A DNA stretch of 9,604 nt from Nitrososphaeraceae archaeon (GCA_025937665.1 JAICQW010000059.1:1-9604), one strand, 5' to 3'. Counted from the first letter of the stretch, positions 1-5,684 are shown. The notes: generated by a model from the sequence alone, not told the origin. Program-made: numbers and translations.

Positions 1-422
1 AAGTATGACGACGGTTTCCTAATTTTGGAATCTTCAAATGTTTCAAGTTTTGTATTCTTGAGTTCAGGTGGTATTGAGATATAAACTCTCAACCTCTTTA
101 AAGCTGTTAACCCACTAGATTTCCTTTTTGGTAACATACCTCTAACCATCTTTGTAATGATTTTGTCAGGTTTTCTTGGATGAAATGGACCGTGTATGGG
201 ATTTGTATTAGATGCAATTTCTAGATATTCTTTATATATTTCAATAGTTTTGTATCTATTTCCTGAAATCATGCTTTTTTCTGCATTTACTACTCTGACA
301 TGATGTCCTTTGAGTAAAAGTTTTGAAACATGAGAACACATTCTCCCTGCGATGCAATCTTTCGCATCGACCGTCACAGTTTGATTAGGTTTTTGTTCTT
401 GCTCAGTAATTTGTTTAACCAA
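1..422 (-). CDS. rpl13: Ribosomal protein uL13 (L13), C-terminus cut by window edge
   Basis: Large-subunit ribosomal protein uL13, which binds 23S rRNA. About 140 residues are visible and the reading frame stays open to the left edge, so the C-terminus is missing. Family marks are VDAKDCIAGRMCSHVSKLLL (residues 18-37), GPFHPR (78-83) and VRGMLP (93-98), followed by a basic stretch. The start is uncertain. No ATG lies before the conserved core. A TTG at 420-422 follows an in-frame stop and has a GGGGG Shine-Dalgarno-like run (432-436) nine bases upstream; this gives an 8-base overlap with the eL18 gene and implies translational coupling. A GTG at 375-377 would give a shorter protein starting right at the core. 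It is the third gene of the Rpo3-eL18-uL13 operon, and uS9 is expected next, outside the window. The function is very secure; the start is not. Confidence 0.93.
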   Translation of the reverse strand, partial: MVKQITEQEQKPNQTVTVDAKDCIAGRMCSHVSKLLLKGHHVRVVNAEKSMISGNRYKTIEIYKEYLEIASNTNPIHGPFHPRKPDKIITKMVRGMLPKRKSSGLTALKRLRVYISIPPELKNTKLETFEDSKIRKPSSY

Positions 423-762
423 TTATTCTAACCCCCTTACCGTCTGGATACTTCTTTATCAAGCTATCAAGAGCGAGTATATTTCCACCCGAATCAAGTA
501 CTTTTCTTGTAGCAGTCTCTGAAATACCAAAACACCAAATCGTAAGCTTGTGACTTATTTCACCAGAACCCAATATCTTTCCAGGTACTATTACAACTTC
601 TTTATCCTTAGTAACATTAGCCAATTGACCAATGTTAACTTGACTTCTGTTCGATCTTGACCTTGAAAGCTCCTTTATTACCGCTTTCCATATTGGAACC
701 TTATTCTTCTTTAACGCATTTCTTAGAGTCCAAATCGTATTGCTCAATGTATCAGGAAACAT
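415..762 (-). CDS. rpl18e: Ribosomal protein eL18
   Basis: Large-subunit ribosomal protein eL18, an archaeal/eukaryotic protein of 115 residues here, close to the usual archaeal length of about 120. Visible family features are the N-terminal helix around WTLRNALKKNKVPIWKAVI, the VNIGQLANV segment, the VVIVPGKILGSGEI core and the C-terminal GVRIIG ending. It has an ATG start. The only purine-rich sequence upstream is weak (AGCGAG), so initiation may depend on the upstream gene or on a downstream signal. It lies 41 bases after the Rpo3 stop and overlaps the start of uL13 by 8 bases. This is the conserved archaeal order rpoD - rpl18e - rpl13 (- rps9), so co-transcription with RNA polymerase subunit Rpo3 is expected. 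Identification is secure. Confidence 0.95.
   Translation of the reverse strand: MFPDTLSNTIWTLRNALKKNKVPIWKAVIKELSRSRSNRSQVNIGQLANVTKDKEVVIVPGKILGSGEISHKLTIWCFGISETATRKVLDSGGNILALDSLIKKYPDGKGVRIIG
432..436 (-). promoter_or_regulatory. Shine-Dalgarno-like G-run for the uL13 TTG start
   Basis: On the minus strand a GGGGG run sits inside the last codons of the eL18 gene, nine bases before the TTG at 420-422. It is the main reason to prefer that TTG over the internal GTG at 375-377, which has no purine-rich stretch in front of it. Confidence 0.45.
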
Positions 763-803
763 GAAATATTCTCGCTATCCTTAAACCCCAAATAAATCTA
801 TAC

Positions 804-1463
804 CTAAATATTCTTTGGCAATGACAGAGATTGAATAACACTATCAAAATCTTTGATTTTTGATCCGAGTATTTTCGCTGCCTCTACTACTATCTCTTCT
901 GGTGTCAGTGACCCATTGGATTCTATTACAAGTATAGAATCTTCTTCCTTCTTGCTATCTTTTACAACAGCTACTGACGTTGGCTGCCACTTTGCATGGG
1001 ATTTCCCAGTCCCTAACCTTGCATATGCTTCAAACTTTAATTTTTGACCTGGAGCTAAGGACACTATTGGTATTTCGCTATTTACAGGCTTAACAACGTC
1101 GTCCTCGGATATCAAATCTGCAGAGGTAATTACTTTGGTCTTATCTTGAGATTCTGCATCTAATACCAACAGTACTCTGCATTTGGAACAGCCAAGCGTG
1201 CTTTTACAATCACAAATATGAGGTAGTACGAACCTCTCAAGGTCTGTTCGTAATGGAATAAGCCCTAATCTATGGGCGATAGCCTCATCATGCATTACAG
1301 ACGAGTTTTCAAGTATTACTACATCATCAATCGCAAAAGTAGGAACTTGACTGATAGATAACCTCCTTAATGCATTGACATATTGTCTTGGAATGTCACT
1401 AAATTCAATAACTATATGATTATTATCTGTTTCAAGAATCTTAATCGTATCCAAAGCGTCCAC
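804..1463 (-). CDS. rpoD: DNA-directed RNA polymerase subunit Rpo3 (RpoD)
   Basis: Archaeal counterpart of eukaryotic Rpb3 and one half of the bacterial alpha dimer; with Rpo11 it nucleates RNA polymerase assembly. The 219-residue protein shows the alpha-like motif NALRR (30-34) and HDEAIAHRLGLIPL (58-71). Four cysteines follow at 84, 86, 92 and 95 (CxC-x5-CxxC), spaced much like the zinc loop of yeast Rpb3. There are no further cysteines, and at 219 residues it is shorter than Sulfolobus subunit D (about 265), so the ferredoxin-like iron-sulfur insertion known there appears absent. The start is a GTG with a TATA-like box 24 bases upstream, which suggests a leaderless transcript. It heads the operon with eL18 and uL13. 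The gene uS11, which often precedes rpoD in archaea, is not upstream; a divergent unknown gene is there instead. Confidence 0.96.
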   Translation of the reverse strand: MDALDTIKILETDNNHIVIEFSDIPRQYVNALRRLSISQVPTFAIDDVVILENSSVMHDEAIAHRLGLIPLRTDLERFVLPHICDCKSTLGCSKCRVLLVLDAESQDKTKVITSADLISEDDVVKPVNSEIPIVSLAPGQKLKFEAYARLGTGKSHAKWQPTSVAVVKDSKKEEDSILVIESNGSLTPEEIVVEAAKILGSKIKDFDSVIQSLSLPKNI

Positions 1464-1482
1464 GAAATTTTATTAACGAACA

Positions 1483-1490
1483 CTTAAAAA
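1483..1490 (-). promoter_or_regulatory. Probable TATA box of the Rpo3 operon
   Basis: The minus strand reads TTTTTAAG, centred about 24 bases before the GTG start of Rpo3. This is the archaeal box A distance to the transcription start, so the mRNA would begin at or within a few bases of the start codon. No Shine-Dalgarno sequence precedes the GTG, which fits a leaderless message. Judged by eye only. Confidence 0.45.
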
Positions 1491-1520
1491 TCTACCGAAA
1501 ATATCATGTCAATTCCATCC

Positions 1521-1527
1521 TTTAATT
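1521..1527 (+). promoter_or_regulatory. Possible TATA box of the 1554-2287 gene pair
   Basis: TTTAATT lies about 30 bases before the TTG at 1554 in the 90-base region shared with the divergent Rpo3 promoter. The spacing fits a leaderless or nearly leaderless transcript. The box is weaker than others in the window. Confidence 0.3.
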
Positions 1528-1553
1528 GCATAAGATCAAAAGATTAATGCCCT

Positions 1554-2048
1554 TTGACTATTATTATTGTTCAATTGAATAACCTCACAAAGTTGGAATA
1601 TTATGGAGTATCTCCTTATGAAATAGAGGCGCTCTATAGCAGTCTGGCGAGATTTTCTGAGGTCGATGAAATAAAATTGGATGATTGTGAATATTTAAGC
1701 TTCCTGAATATCGAGTTTCCCTCTCCTTACGATGATAATTTTTTCCAATCGTTTGGTTTTGAAAATTGGCAGAGGATAAAGTATATTTTTAAGGAAATGA
1801 AGCGTAGGAGAGGCAAAAAAGATTTCAAGCTTAGCTTATCATTTTCGGGAAAAACAGACAGTAATTCAAAGCTGGTCTTCTCACTAACTGGAGACATAGG
1901 AGCTCAATTTGAATATGCACTTGAAAAAATAGCACATATGGTGGATTCTGTTAACATCAAAATCAAGAATCTTGAGACAAACAGGCACGTCATGTCATAT
2001 ACCTACGATGTAATAACCATGAAGTGGGTATTATCTGAGAAATTCTAA
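1554..2048 (+). CDS. Uncharacterised protein, 164 residues, first of an overlapping pair
   Basis: I do not recognise this family. The TTG start is the first possible start after an in-frame TAA nine bases upstream; later TTG codons at 1575 and 1590 are alternatives. The protein looks soluble, with no signal peptide or membrane segment. Its sequence suggests an alpha/beta fold: a hydrophobic strand at the very N-terminus, a helix around 22-34, an acidic aromatic-rich middle (42-72), a strongly basic patch KRRRGKK (83-89), then alternating strand-like segments (92-98, 106-113, 132-138, 146-160). The basic patch could touch nucleic acid, but that is inference. Its stop codon overlaps the ATG of the next gene by one base, implying coupled translation. 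Base composition resembles the neighbours, so I see no sign of recent transfer. The coding call rests on the long frame, the coupling and tight packing between conserved genes. Confidence 0.75.
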   Translation: MTIIIVQLNNLTKLEYYGVSPYEIEALYSSLARFSEVDEIKLDDCEYLSFLNIEFPSPYDDNFFQSFGFENWQRIKYIFKEMKRRRGKKDFKLSLSFSGKTDSNSKLVFSLTGDIGAQFEYALEKIAHMVDSVNIKIKNLETNRHVMSYTYDVITMKWVLSEKF

Positions 2049-2287
2049 TGATTGCAAAGTTTGAAACAAGATGCATATTATGTGTAAGAAAGGCAATTCA
2101 GGAAAAATTCTGTGAATATCATTATGAAGCATTACAATCCCTAAGGGATCATTATCAAGTTTGGAAGAATAGTTATGGTGAAATAACCTGGTGCGACTAT
2201 CTCACTAGACTGCAGGAAATAAAGTATACAGGAAAGTGGGTCAAAGATGTTATTGAAATAGAGTTAAGAAACGTAAAAAATGAATGA
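2048..2287 (+). CDS. Small CxxC/CxxH putative zinc-binding protein
   Basis: A 79-residue protein of unknown function. Near the N-terminus are C9-x2-C12 and C22-x2-H25, with a nine-residue loop between the pairs (RCILC...FCEYH); this looks like a small treble-clef-like zinc knuckle. The rest is rich in aromatic residues and probably helical (YHYEALQSLRDHYQVW, then ITWCDYLTRL and GKWVKDVIEIEL). There is no membrane segment. The ATG overlaps the stop codon of the upstream gene by one base, so the two are almost certainly translated together and may work together. The gene ends only 17 bases before the end of the convergent thermosome gene. Small proteins with a paired-cysteine knuckle and a conserved W/Y tail occur in many archaeal genomes as hypothetical proteins, but I cannot name this one. 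A role in translation or RNA handling would be guesswork. Confidence 0.8.
   Translation: MIAKFETRCILCVRKAIQEKFCEYHYEALQSLRDHYQVWKNSYGEITWCDYLTRLQEIKYTGKWVKDVIEIELRNVKNE
2275..2281 (-). terminator. Possible T-tract terminator for the thermosome gene
   Basis: About 25 bases past the thermosome stop the minus strand has a run of six T (from A bases at 2275-2280). Archaeal termination commonly uses T-rich tracts without a hairpin. The tract lies inside the last codons of the convergent zinc-knuckle gene, so the two transcripts probably overlap. Confidence 0.35.
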
Positions 2288-2304
2288 GATTATGTAGTTT
2301 TGGT

Positions 2305-3945
2305 TTACATTTCTCCCATGCCAGGAGGCATGCCGCCAGGAGCACCGCCACCAGATTTACTTGAAGCTATTACATCATCTATCCTTAGAATCATTGATGC
2401 GACTTCTGTAGCTGATTTTATGATTTGCTCCTTAACACTGAGTGGTTCTACAATATCTAGCTTGGACATATCTACAATCTTTGCGCTTCTTGCATCAATG
2501 CCACTCCACTTTGATCCTTTTGCTTGTTTGGAGCGAAGTTCTGTAAGCGTATCTATGGGATCCATTCCAGCATTTTCTGCCAAAGCAAGTGGAATAACTT
2601 CGAGTGATTCTGCAAACTTCTCTGCTGCTAATTGTTCTCTTCCAGATAATGTTGAAGACCACTCCCTTAGTTTTCCTGCAACGTAAGATTCTGGTGATCC
2701 GCCACCTGCAACTATTAATGGTCTCTCAATGACATCCTTGGTTACCATTAGGGCATCATGTAATGAGCGATCGGCCTCATCAACGACTCTTTGTGAGCCT
2801 CCTCGGATAAGAATGGTAACAGCCTTTGGATGCTTGCATCCCTCAATGAAAACCCACTTGTCAGTTTCAACCTTTCTCTCTTCTACGAGATCTGCTGAAC
2901 CTAGATCCTTGGAACCCAAGTCTTCAAGATTATTAATAATTCGGGCACCTGTTGCTCTGGCCAATTTTGTCATATCACTTTCTTTGACCCTTCGAACAGA
3001 CAAGATATTGGATTTGGCCAAATAATGCTGCGCAACGTCATCAATGCCTTTTTGACAAATAGCTACATTGGCACCTGACAAAATAATCTTGTCTACCATA
3101 CTTTTTAGCATCTTATTCTCTTCTTCCAGGAACATCTTCATTTGATCTGGTGAACTAATGTTGATTTTGGCATCAAATTCAGTTTTCTCTATTTCTAGAG
3201 CAGAGTTGACTAGGGCAATTTTTGCCTTCTCAACCCTTTTTGGCATTCCGCCATGTACAACTTCCTTGTCAAGTACAATTCCTTTGATTAGTTTGGTATC
3301 TCGTAATGAACCGCCGGCTTTCTTTTCAACCTTGACGTCATCAATATCAACACTAAAACCAGATTCTCTTGGTTCAGAAACCTGTAAAGCTGCATTAACA
3401 ACCACTTGAGATAACTCATCAGATTCTTTGGACACAAGTTTGGTCTGCATTGATGTTTTTGCTATCTTTATTAGTTCAGCTTTGCTGCTAGCGTCTATTT
3501 TTTGTGCTATCTGATTATAGATTTCGATGCTCTTTAACGCGCTCTTTCTATATCCATCAACAATAATAGTCGGATGAACATCTTTATTGATTAACTCTTC
3601 AGCTTTCTCTATCAATGCGCCTGCCAAAACTACTACAGATGAAGTCCCGTCACCTACCTCATTGTCAGTAGCTTTGCTTATTTCCACCATCATCTTTGCC
3701 GCGGGATGCTGAACGTCTATTTCCTTCAATATTGTCGCACCATCATTGGTAATAGTTACGTCTCCTAGTCCATCTACTAGCATCTTATCCATTCCTCGTG
3801 GACCCAGAGAGCTCCTTACGACTTCTGAAATCAATTTTGCAGCTGCGATATTATTTTTCTGTGCATCACGGCCTTTAGTCTGACTTGCTCCTTCTTTCAA
3901 TATCAAAACAGGCATACCGCCTGCTGAACCTTGTTGAATTGACAT
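2305..3945 (-). CDS. thsA: Thermosome subunit (group II chaperonin)
   Basis: ATP-driven cytosolic chaperonin subunit that forms double-ring complexes with a built-in lid and folds newly made or stressed proteins. The 546-residue length is normal. ATP-site motifs in order are SSLGPRGMDKM (45-55), TNDGATIL (66-73) and GDGTSS (98-103), where many relatives have GDGTT. DRSLHDAL (392-399) follows, with D397 at the place of the catalytic aspartate (compare GroEL D398), and then AGGGSPES (413-420). The middle of the protein (about 210-370) is the apical, lid-forming domain. The C-terminus is the typical flexible Gly/Met tail, GGGAPGGMPPGMGEM. It has an ATG start with AGGAG about 14 bases upstream and its own strong promoter. 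It is monocistronic, between uL11 and a convergent gene. Archaea often have two or more paralogues, so the alpha/beta label is uncertain. Confidence 0.97.
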   Translation of the reverse strand: MSIQQGSAGGMPVLILKEGASQTKGRDAQKNNIAAAKLISEVVRSSLGPRGMDKMLVDGLGDVTITNDGATILKEIDVQHPAAKMMVEISKATDNEVGDGTSSVVVLAGALIEKAEELINKDVHPTIIVDGYRKSALKSIEIYNQIAQKIDASSKAELIKIAKTSMQTKLVSKESDELSQVVVNAALQVSEPRESGFSVDIDDVKVEKKAGGSLRDTKLIKGIVLDKEVVHGGMPKRVEKAKIALVNSALEIEKTEFDAKINISSPDQMKMFLEEENKMLKSMVDKIILSGANVAICQKGIDDVAQHYLAKSNILSVRRVKESDMTKLARATGARIINNLEDLGSKDLGSADLVEERKVETDKWVFIEGCKHPKAVTILIRGGSQRVVDEADRSLHDALMVTKDVIERPLIVAGGGSPESYVAGKLREWSSTLSGREQLAAEKFAESLEVIPLALAENAGMDPIDTLTELRSKQAKGSKWSGIDARSAKIVDMSKLDIVEPLSVKEQIIKSATEVASMILRIDDVIASSKSGGGAPGGMPPGMGEM

Positions 3946-3994
3946 TAATTATATCATATCTCCTAAAACTTAATGTAAAATCCAGTTTTTCGCT

Positions 3995-4009
3995 TATTTT
4001 AAATTTCCG
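3995..4009 (-). promoter_or_regulatory. Promoter of the thermosome gene (BRE plus TATA box)
   Basis: On the minus strand CGGAAA runs directly into TTTAAAATA (TATA core at 3995-4003), a close match to an archaeal BRE and box A. Transcription would start near 3973, leaving a leader of roughly 28 bases that contains AGGAG before the ATG. It is the clearest promoter in the window and shows the thermosome is transcribed separately from uL11. Confidence 0.6.
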
Positions 4010-4015
4010 ACGTAT

Positions 4016-4039
4016 AAAAAATAATTTAAAACAAAAAAT
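4016..4039 (-). terminator. T-rich terminator after uL11
   Basis: Immediately after the uL11 stop the minus strand has T6, T4 and T6 runs separated by a few bases. No hairpin is evident. Poly-T clusters are the usual archaeal intrinsic terminator, and this one separates the Spt5-uL11 unit from the thermosome promoter. Confidence 0.5.
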
Positions 4040-4522
4040 CTAAGTAAACAGTTGATCGAATTTTCCCTCCATCAAGTCAGAATAGATTTCTTTAGCAGGC
4101 TTGTTTTCCACTGTAATTCCGCTACTTACACAAGAACCAATAATTTCCTTAACACTTGATTTTATGGTTGTTGCGTACGAAACGTCAATCTTCATCTTAG
4201 CTATTTTTACTATTCCTTCCATGGAAATATTTCCAACATAGTCCTTTCCTGCTGTACCAGATCCTTTGGAAACATTTGCTTCCTTTGCTATTAAAGCGGT
4301 AGTTGGAGGCACGCCGACTTCAACATTAAATTTCTTTGTATCTGGATCAATCTCTACTTTTACAGGAACTTTCATTCCTTGAAATTCTTTGGTTTTTTCA
4401 TTAATCGTATTAACAACTTGCAATACGTTTATACCCATAGGTCCTAATGCAGGTCCAAGTGGAGGTCCAGCACTAGCTTCGCCGCCACTAACAAGAGCAG
4501 AAATAGATTTTTTTTGTTCCAT
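4040..4522 (-). CDS. rpl11: Ribosomal protein uL11 (L11)
   Basis: Base of the ribosomal stalk; binds the GTPase-associated region of 23S rRNA and helps recruit translational GTPases. The 160-residue length is normal for archaea. The hallmark proline-rich N-terminal motif GPPLGPALGPMGIN is at residues 19-32, followed by VNTINEKT and the VEVGVPPTTALI linker segment. The C-terminal rRNA-binding domain includes the helix around GNISMEGIVKIAKMK and the SSGITVENKPAKEI segment. It has an ATG start with only a weak upstream GGT. It lies 53 bases after Spt5; that gap has AT-rich sequence on the minus strand that could hold an extra promoter. The stalk genes uL1, uL10 and L12, which follow uL11 in many archaea, are not here; a T-rich terminator and the thermosome come next. 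Identification is secure. Confidence 0.97.
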   Translation of the reverse strand: MEQKKSISALVSGGEASAGPPLGPALGPMGINVLQVVNTINEKTKEFQGMKVPVKVEIDPDTKKFNVEVGVPPTTALIAKEANVSKGSGTAGKDYVGNISMEGIVKIAKMKIDVSYATTIKSSVKEIIGSCVSSGITVENKPAKEIYSDLMEGKFDQLFT

Positions 4523-4575
4523 ATCAGACCATTTTTAGATTTATGTTCTTTAATTTAATAGTTATTGTAGTCATC

Positions 4576-5238
4576 TTACGTGGATTTTTTCAAATAATTT
4601 GCATCAACTGTAACAGGTATCTGGTAAGGAGAATCTAACAATAACACGGTTGCCTCTTGCTTTTCATAATCAACCCTTGTTATCTTGGCCTTCATGGATT
4701 TGAATGGTCCAGCGATGACCTCGACTGTATCATCTATATTCAATTCTGATACCACAGGTCTTTTTACTAAATAACTCTCAATATCTTTATAGGGTAATTC
4801 TCCACGGATCTGCCCCTTGACATGTCTAACCCCAATAAGAGCATCATAAGCGATATTAGAGTTAGGGGCCTCGATTATTATGTATCCCTTGAAACTATCA
4901 AGTAGCAAGATAGAACGTACATCAATCTTCTTTGAATTTATCCGATTTTGAGCCAAATTTACTACAATATGTTCTTGACCACCAGTTGTTCTTATCGCAA
5001 AGAATTTTGAATCTGATTCCTGGCTCTCAGTTTTTATTTGCGAACCTTCAGGTTCACTATTGCTATCAGATGATTTACCATTGACTGTCTCTAATTCGGT
5101 AGCATCAATTTCCGAAGTGCTTTCTTGCATAATATCAGTCGTTTCGGAGGTAGTTTCTGTTTTGATATCCGGTTTTTCAGCAAACACTTTGTCCAGATCA
5201 TCAAAATTCTCTTCTTTTCCGATGGTGCTACCTTCCAA
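4576..5238 (-). CDS. spt5: Transcription elongation factor Spt5 (NusG) with acidic N-terminal extension
   Basis: Spt5/NusG bridges the RNA polymerase clamp over the DNA-binding channel, promotes processive elongation and links transcription to translation. Residues about 78-160 form the NGN domain (KFFAIRTTGGQEHIVVNLA; then GYIIIEAP, RHVKGQIRGELPY). Residues about 168-217 are the KOW domain (DDTVEVIAGPFKSMKAKITR). Archaeal Spt5 is normally about 145-150 residues; this frame gives 220, because residues 1-77 form a low-complexity tail with 22 Asp/Glu and 22 Ser/Thr against 6 Lys. The TTG start follows directly on an in-frame TAA and has a good TATA box about 34 bases upstream. A later GTG (residue 18) or ATG (residue 37) start would shorten but not remove the tail. 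uL11 follows, the usual archaeal partner. SecE, often upstream of Spt5, is not seen. Confidence 0.94.
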   Translation of the reverse strand: MEGSTIGKEENFDDLDKVFAEKPDIKTETTSETTDIMQESTSEIDATELETVNGKSSDSNSEPEGSQIKTESQESDSKFFAIRTTGGQEHIVVNLAQNRINSKKIDVRSILLLDSFKGYIIIEAPNSNIAYDALIGVRHVKGQIRGELPYKDIESYLVKRPVVSELNIDDTVEVIAGPFKSMKAKITRVDYEKQEATVLLLDSPYQIPVTVDANYLKKST

Positions 5239-5267
5239 TTATCTTCAGCATACGATAACTGGGTACA

Positions 5268-5276
5268 ATTTATAAG
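5268..5276 (-). promoter_or_regulatory. Probable TATA box of the Spt5-uL11 unit
   Basis: The minus strand reads CTTATAAAT, a good archaeal box A, centred about 34 bases before the TTG of Spt5. Transcription would start near 5246, giving a leader of about 8 bases or fewer. This supports the long TTG-initiated Spt5 and shows the unit starts here rather than at the upstream membrane-protein gene. Confidence 0.55.
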
Positions 5277-5321
5277 TTTAATCAAAAGCCGGATTATCTT
5301 AAAAACAACCTCACATACAAT

Positions 5322-5360
5322 GAATGGATGGAAAGAATGGATGAACATCAGAATGTTGGA
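5322..5360. repeat. Short direct repeats GAATGGATG upstream of Spt5 promoter
   Basis: GAATGGATG occurs exactly at 5322-5330 and again at 5335-5343, a 13-base period. A weaker third copy, GAATGTTGGA, is at 5351-5360. The set lies about 50-90 bases upstream of the Spt5 TATA box, in the 127-base gap between Spt5 and the small membrane-protein gene; nothing else was recognised in that gap apart from the TATA box. A role as a binding site is possible but unproven. Confidence 0.4.
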
Positions 5361-5365
5361 TTACC

Positions 5366-5557
5366 TCAGTTTTGCATATTTTTCCTTCTTGATGCAATTG
5401 AAGCTGCAAAATAAATGACAAAGCCGCATATCGCCATTATTAATCCATATAACGACAAAGAACCTTTACTCAAATATGTTCCAATACCTACTATTATGGC
5501 TCCCATGACAAGCAGGAGCATCCCTACTCTAACATATTTTGGAATATTCTTGGTCAA
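5366..5557 (-). CDS. Small two-helix membrane protein, unknown function
   Basis: A 63-residue hydrophobic protein I cannot assign. It has two predicted transmembrane helices, residues about 9-29 (rich in Gly, Val, Leu, Met) and 35-55, joined by a short KGSLS turn. Positive residues at both ends (KYVR at the start, SRRK at the end) suggest both termini face the cytoplasm. The TTG start follows three sense codons after an in-frame stop. An AT-rich TATA-like stretch sits about 25 bases upstream, so a leaderless message is plausible; an ATG at residue 13 would cut into the first helix. It is not SecE, which has one C-terminal helix after an amphipathic one. It stands alone, since Spt5 downstream has its own promoter. 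The coding call rests on the clean hydrophobic hairpin pattern and promoter spacing. Confidence 0.6.
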   Translation of the reverse strand: MTKNIPKYVRVGMLLLVMGAIIVGIGTYLSKGSLSLYGLIMAICGFVIYFAASIASRRKNMQN

Positions 5558-5575
5558 CTTCTTTTCTTACAGGCA

Positions 5576-5588
5576 TTTTAATTTTAAT
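5576..5588 (-). promoter_or_regulatory. TATA-like box of the small membrane-protein gene
   Basis: The minus strand reads ATTAAAATTAAAA, centred about 25 bases before the TTG at 5555-5557. That is the spacing expected when the transcript begins at the start codon. Confidence 0.4.
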
Positions 5589-5622
5589 ATCTAATATAAC
5601 TTGTCATATGAATAATATCTAA
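5585..5622. repeat. Ten-base direct repeat TAATATCTAA in divergent promoter region
   Basis: TAATATCTAA occurs exactly at 5585-5594 and 5613-5622, start to start 28 bases, in the 127-base intergenic region between the minus-strand membrane-protein gene and the plus-strand flavoprotein gene. The first copy touches the TATA-like box of the membrane-protein gene. The sequence is very AT-rich, so chance is a real possibility, but a regulator site is also plausible. Confidence 0.35.
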
Positions 5623-5649
5623 AATAGCCTGTGCTAGGAAAACATCACA

Positions 5650-5659
5650 TTTTTATTTA
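5650..5659 (+). promoter_or_regulatory. TATA-like box of the flavoprotein gene
   Basis: TTTTTATTTA is centred about 30 bases before the ATG at 5685. No Shine-Dalgarno sequence lies before that ATG, so a leaderless or nearly leaderless transcript is likely. This placement also argues against the upstream GTG at 5631 as the start. Confidence 0.4.
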
Positions 5660-5684
5660 CCGATATGTTAAATGTCGTTACCAA

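Noticed and set aside
2300..2686. 128-residue plus-strand open frame opposite the thermosome C-terminus
   Set aside because: Exact antisense shadow of a strongly conserved coding region; no promoter and no family features.
5091..5348. 85-residue minus-strand frame overlapping the start of Spt5, considered as a SecE candidate
   Set aside because: Its one hydrophobic stretch is N-terminal and followed by a long basic tail, the opposite of SecE. It overlaps the Spt5 tail and contains the Spt5 TATA box.
5125..5418. 97-residue plus-strand frame across the Spt5 upstream region
   Set aside because: Antisense to the Spt5 tail and its promoter; no start signal or recognisable features.
5631..5684. 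GTG at 5631 as the start of the GGR-like gene
   Set aside because: It would add 18 residues before the FAD-binding strand and would place the start upstream of the likely TATA box.
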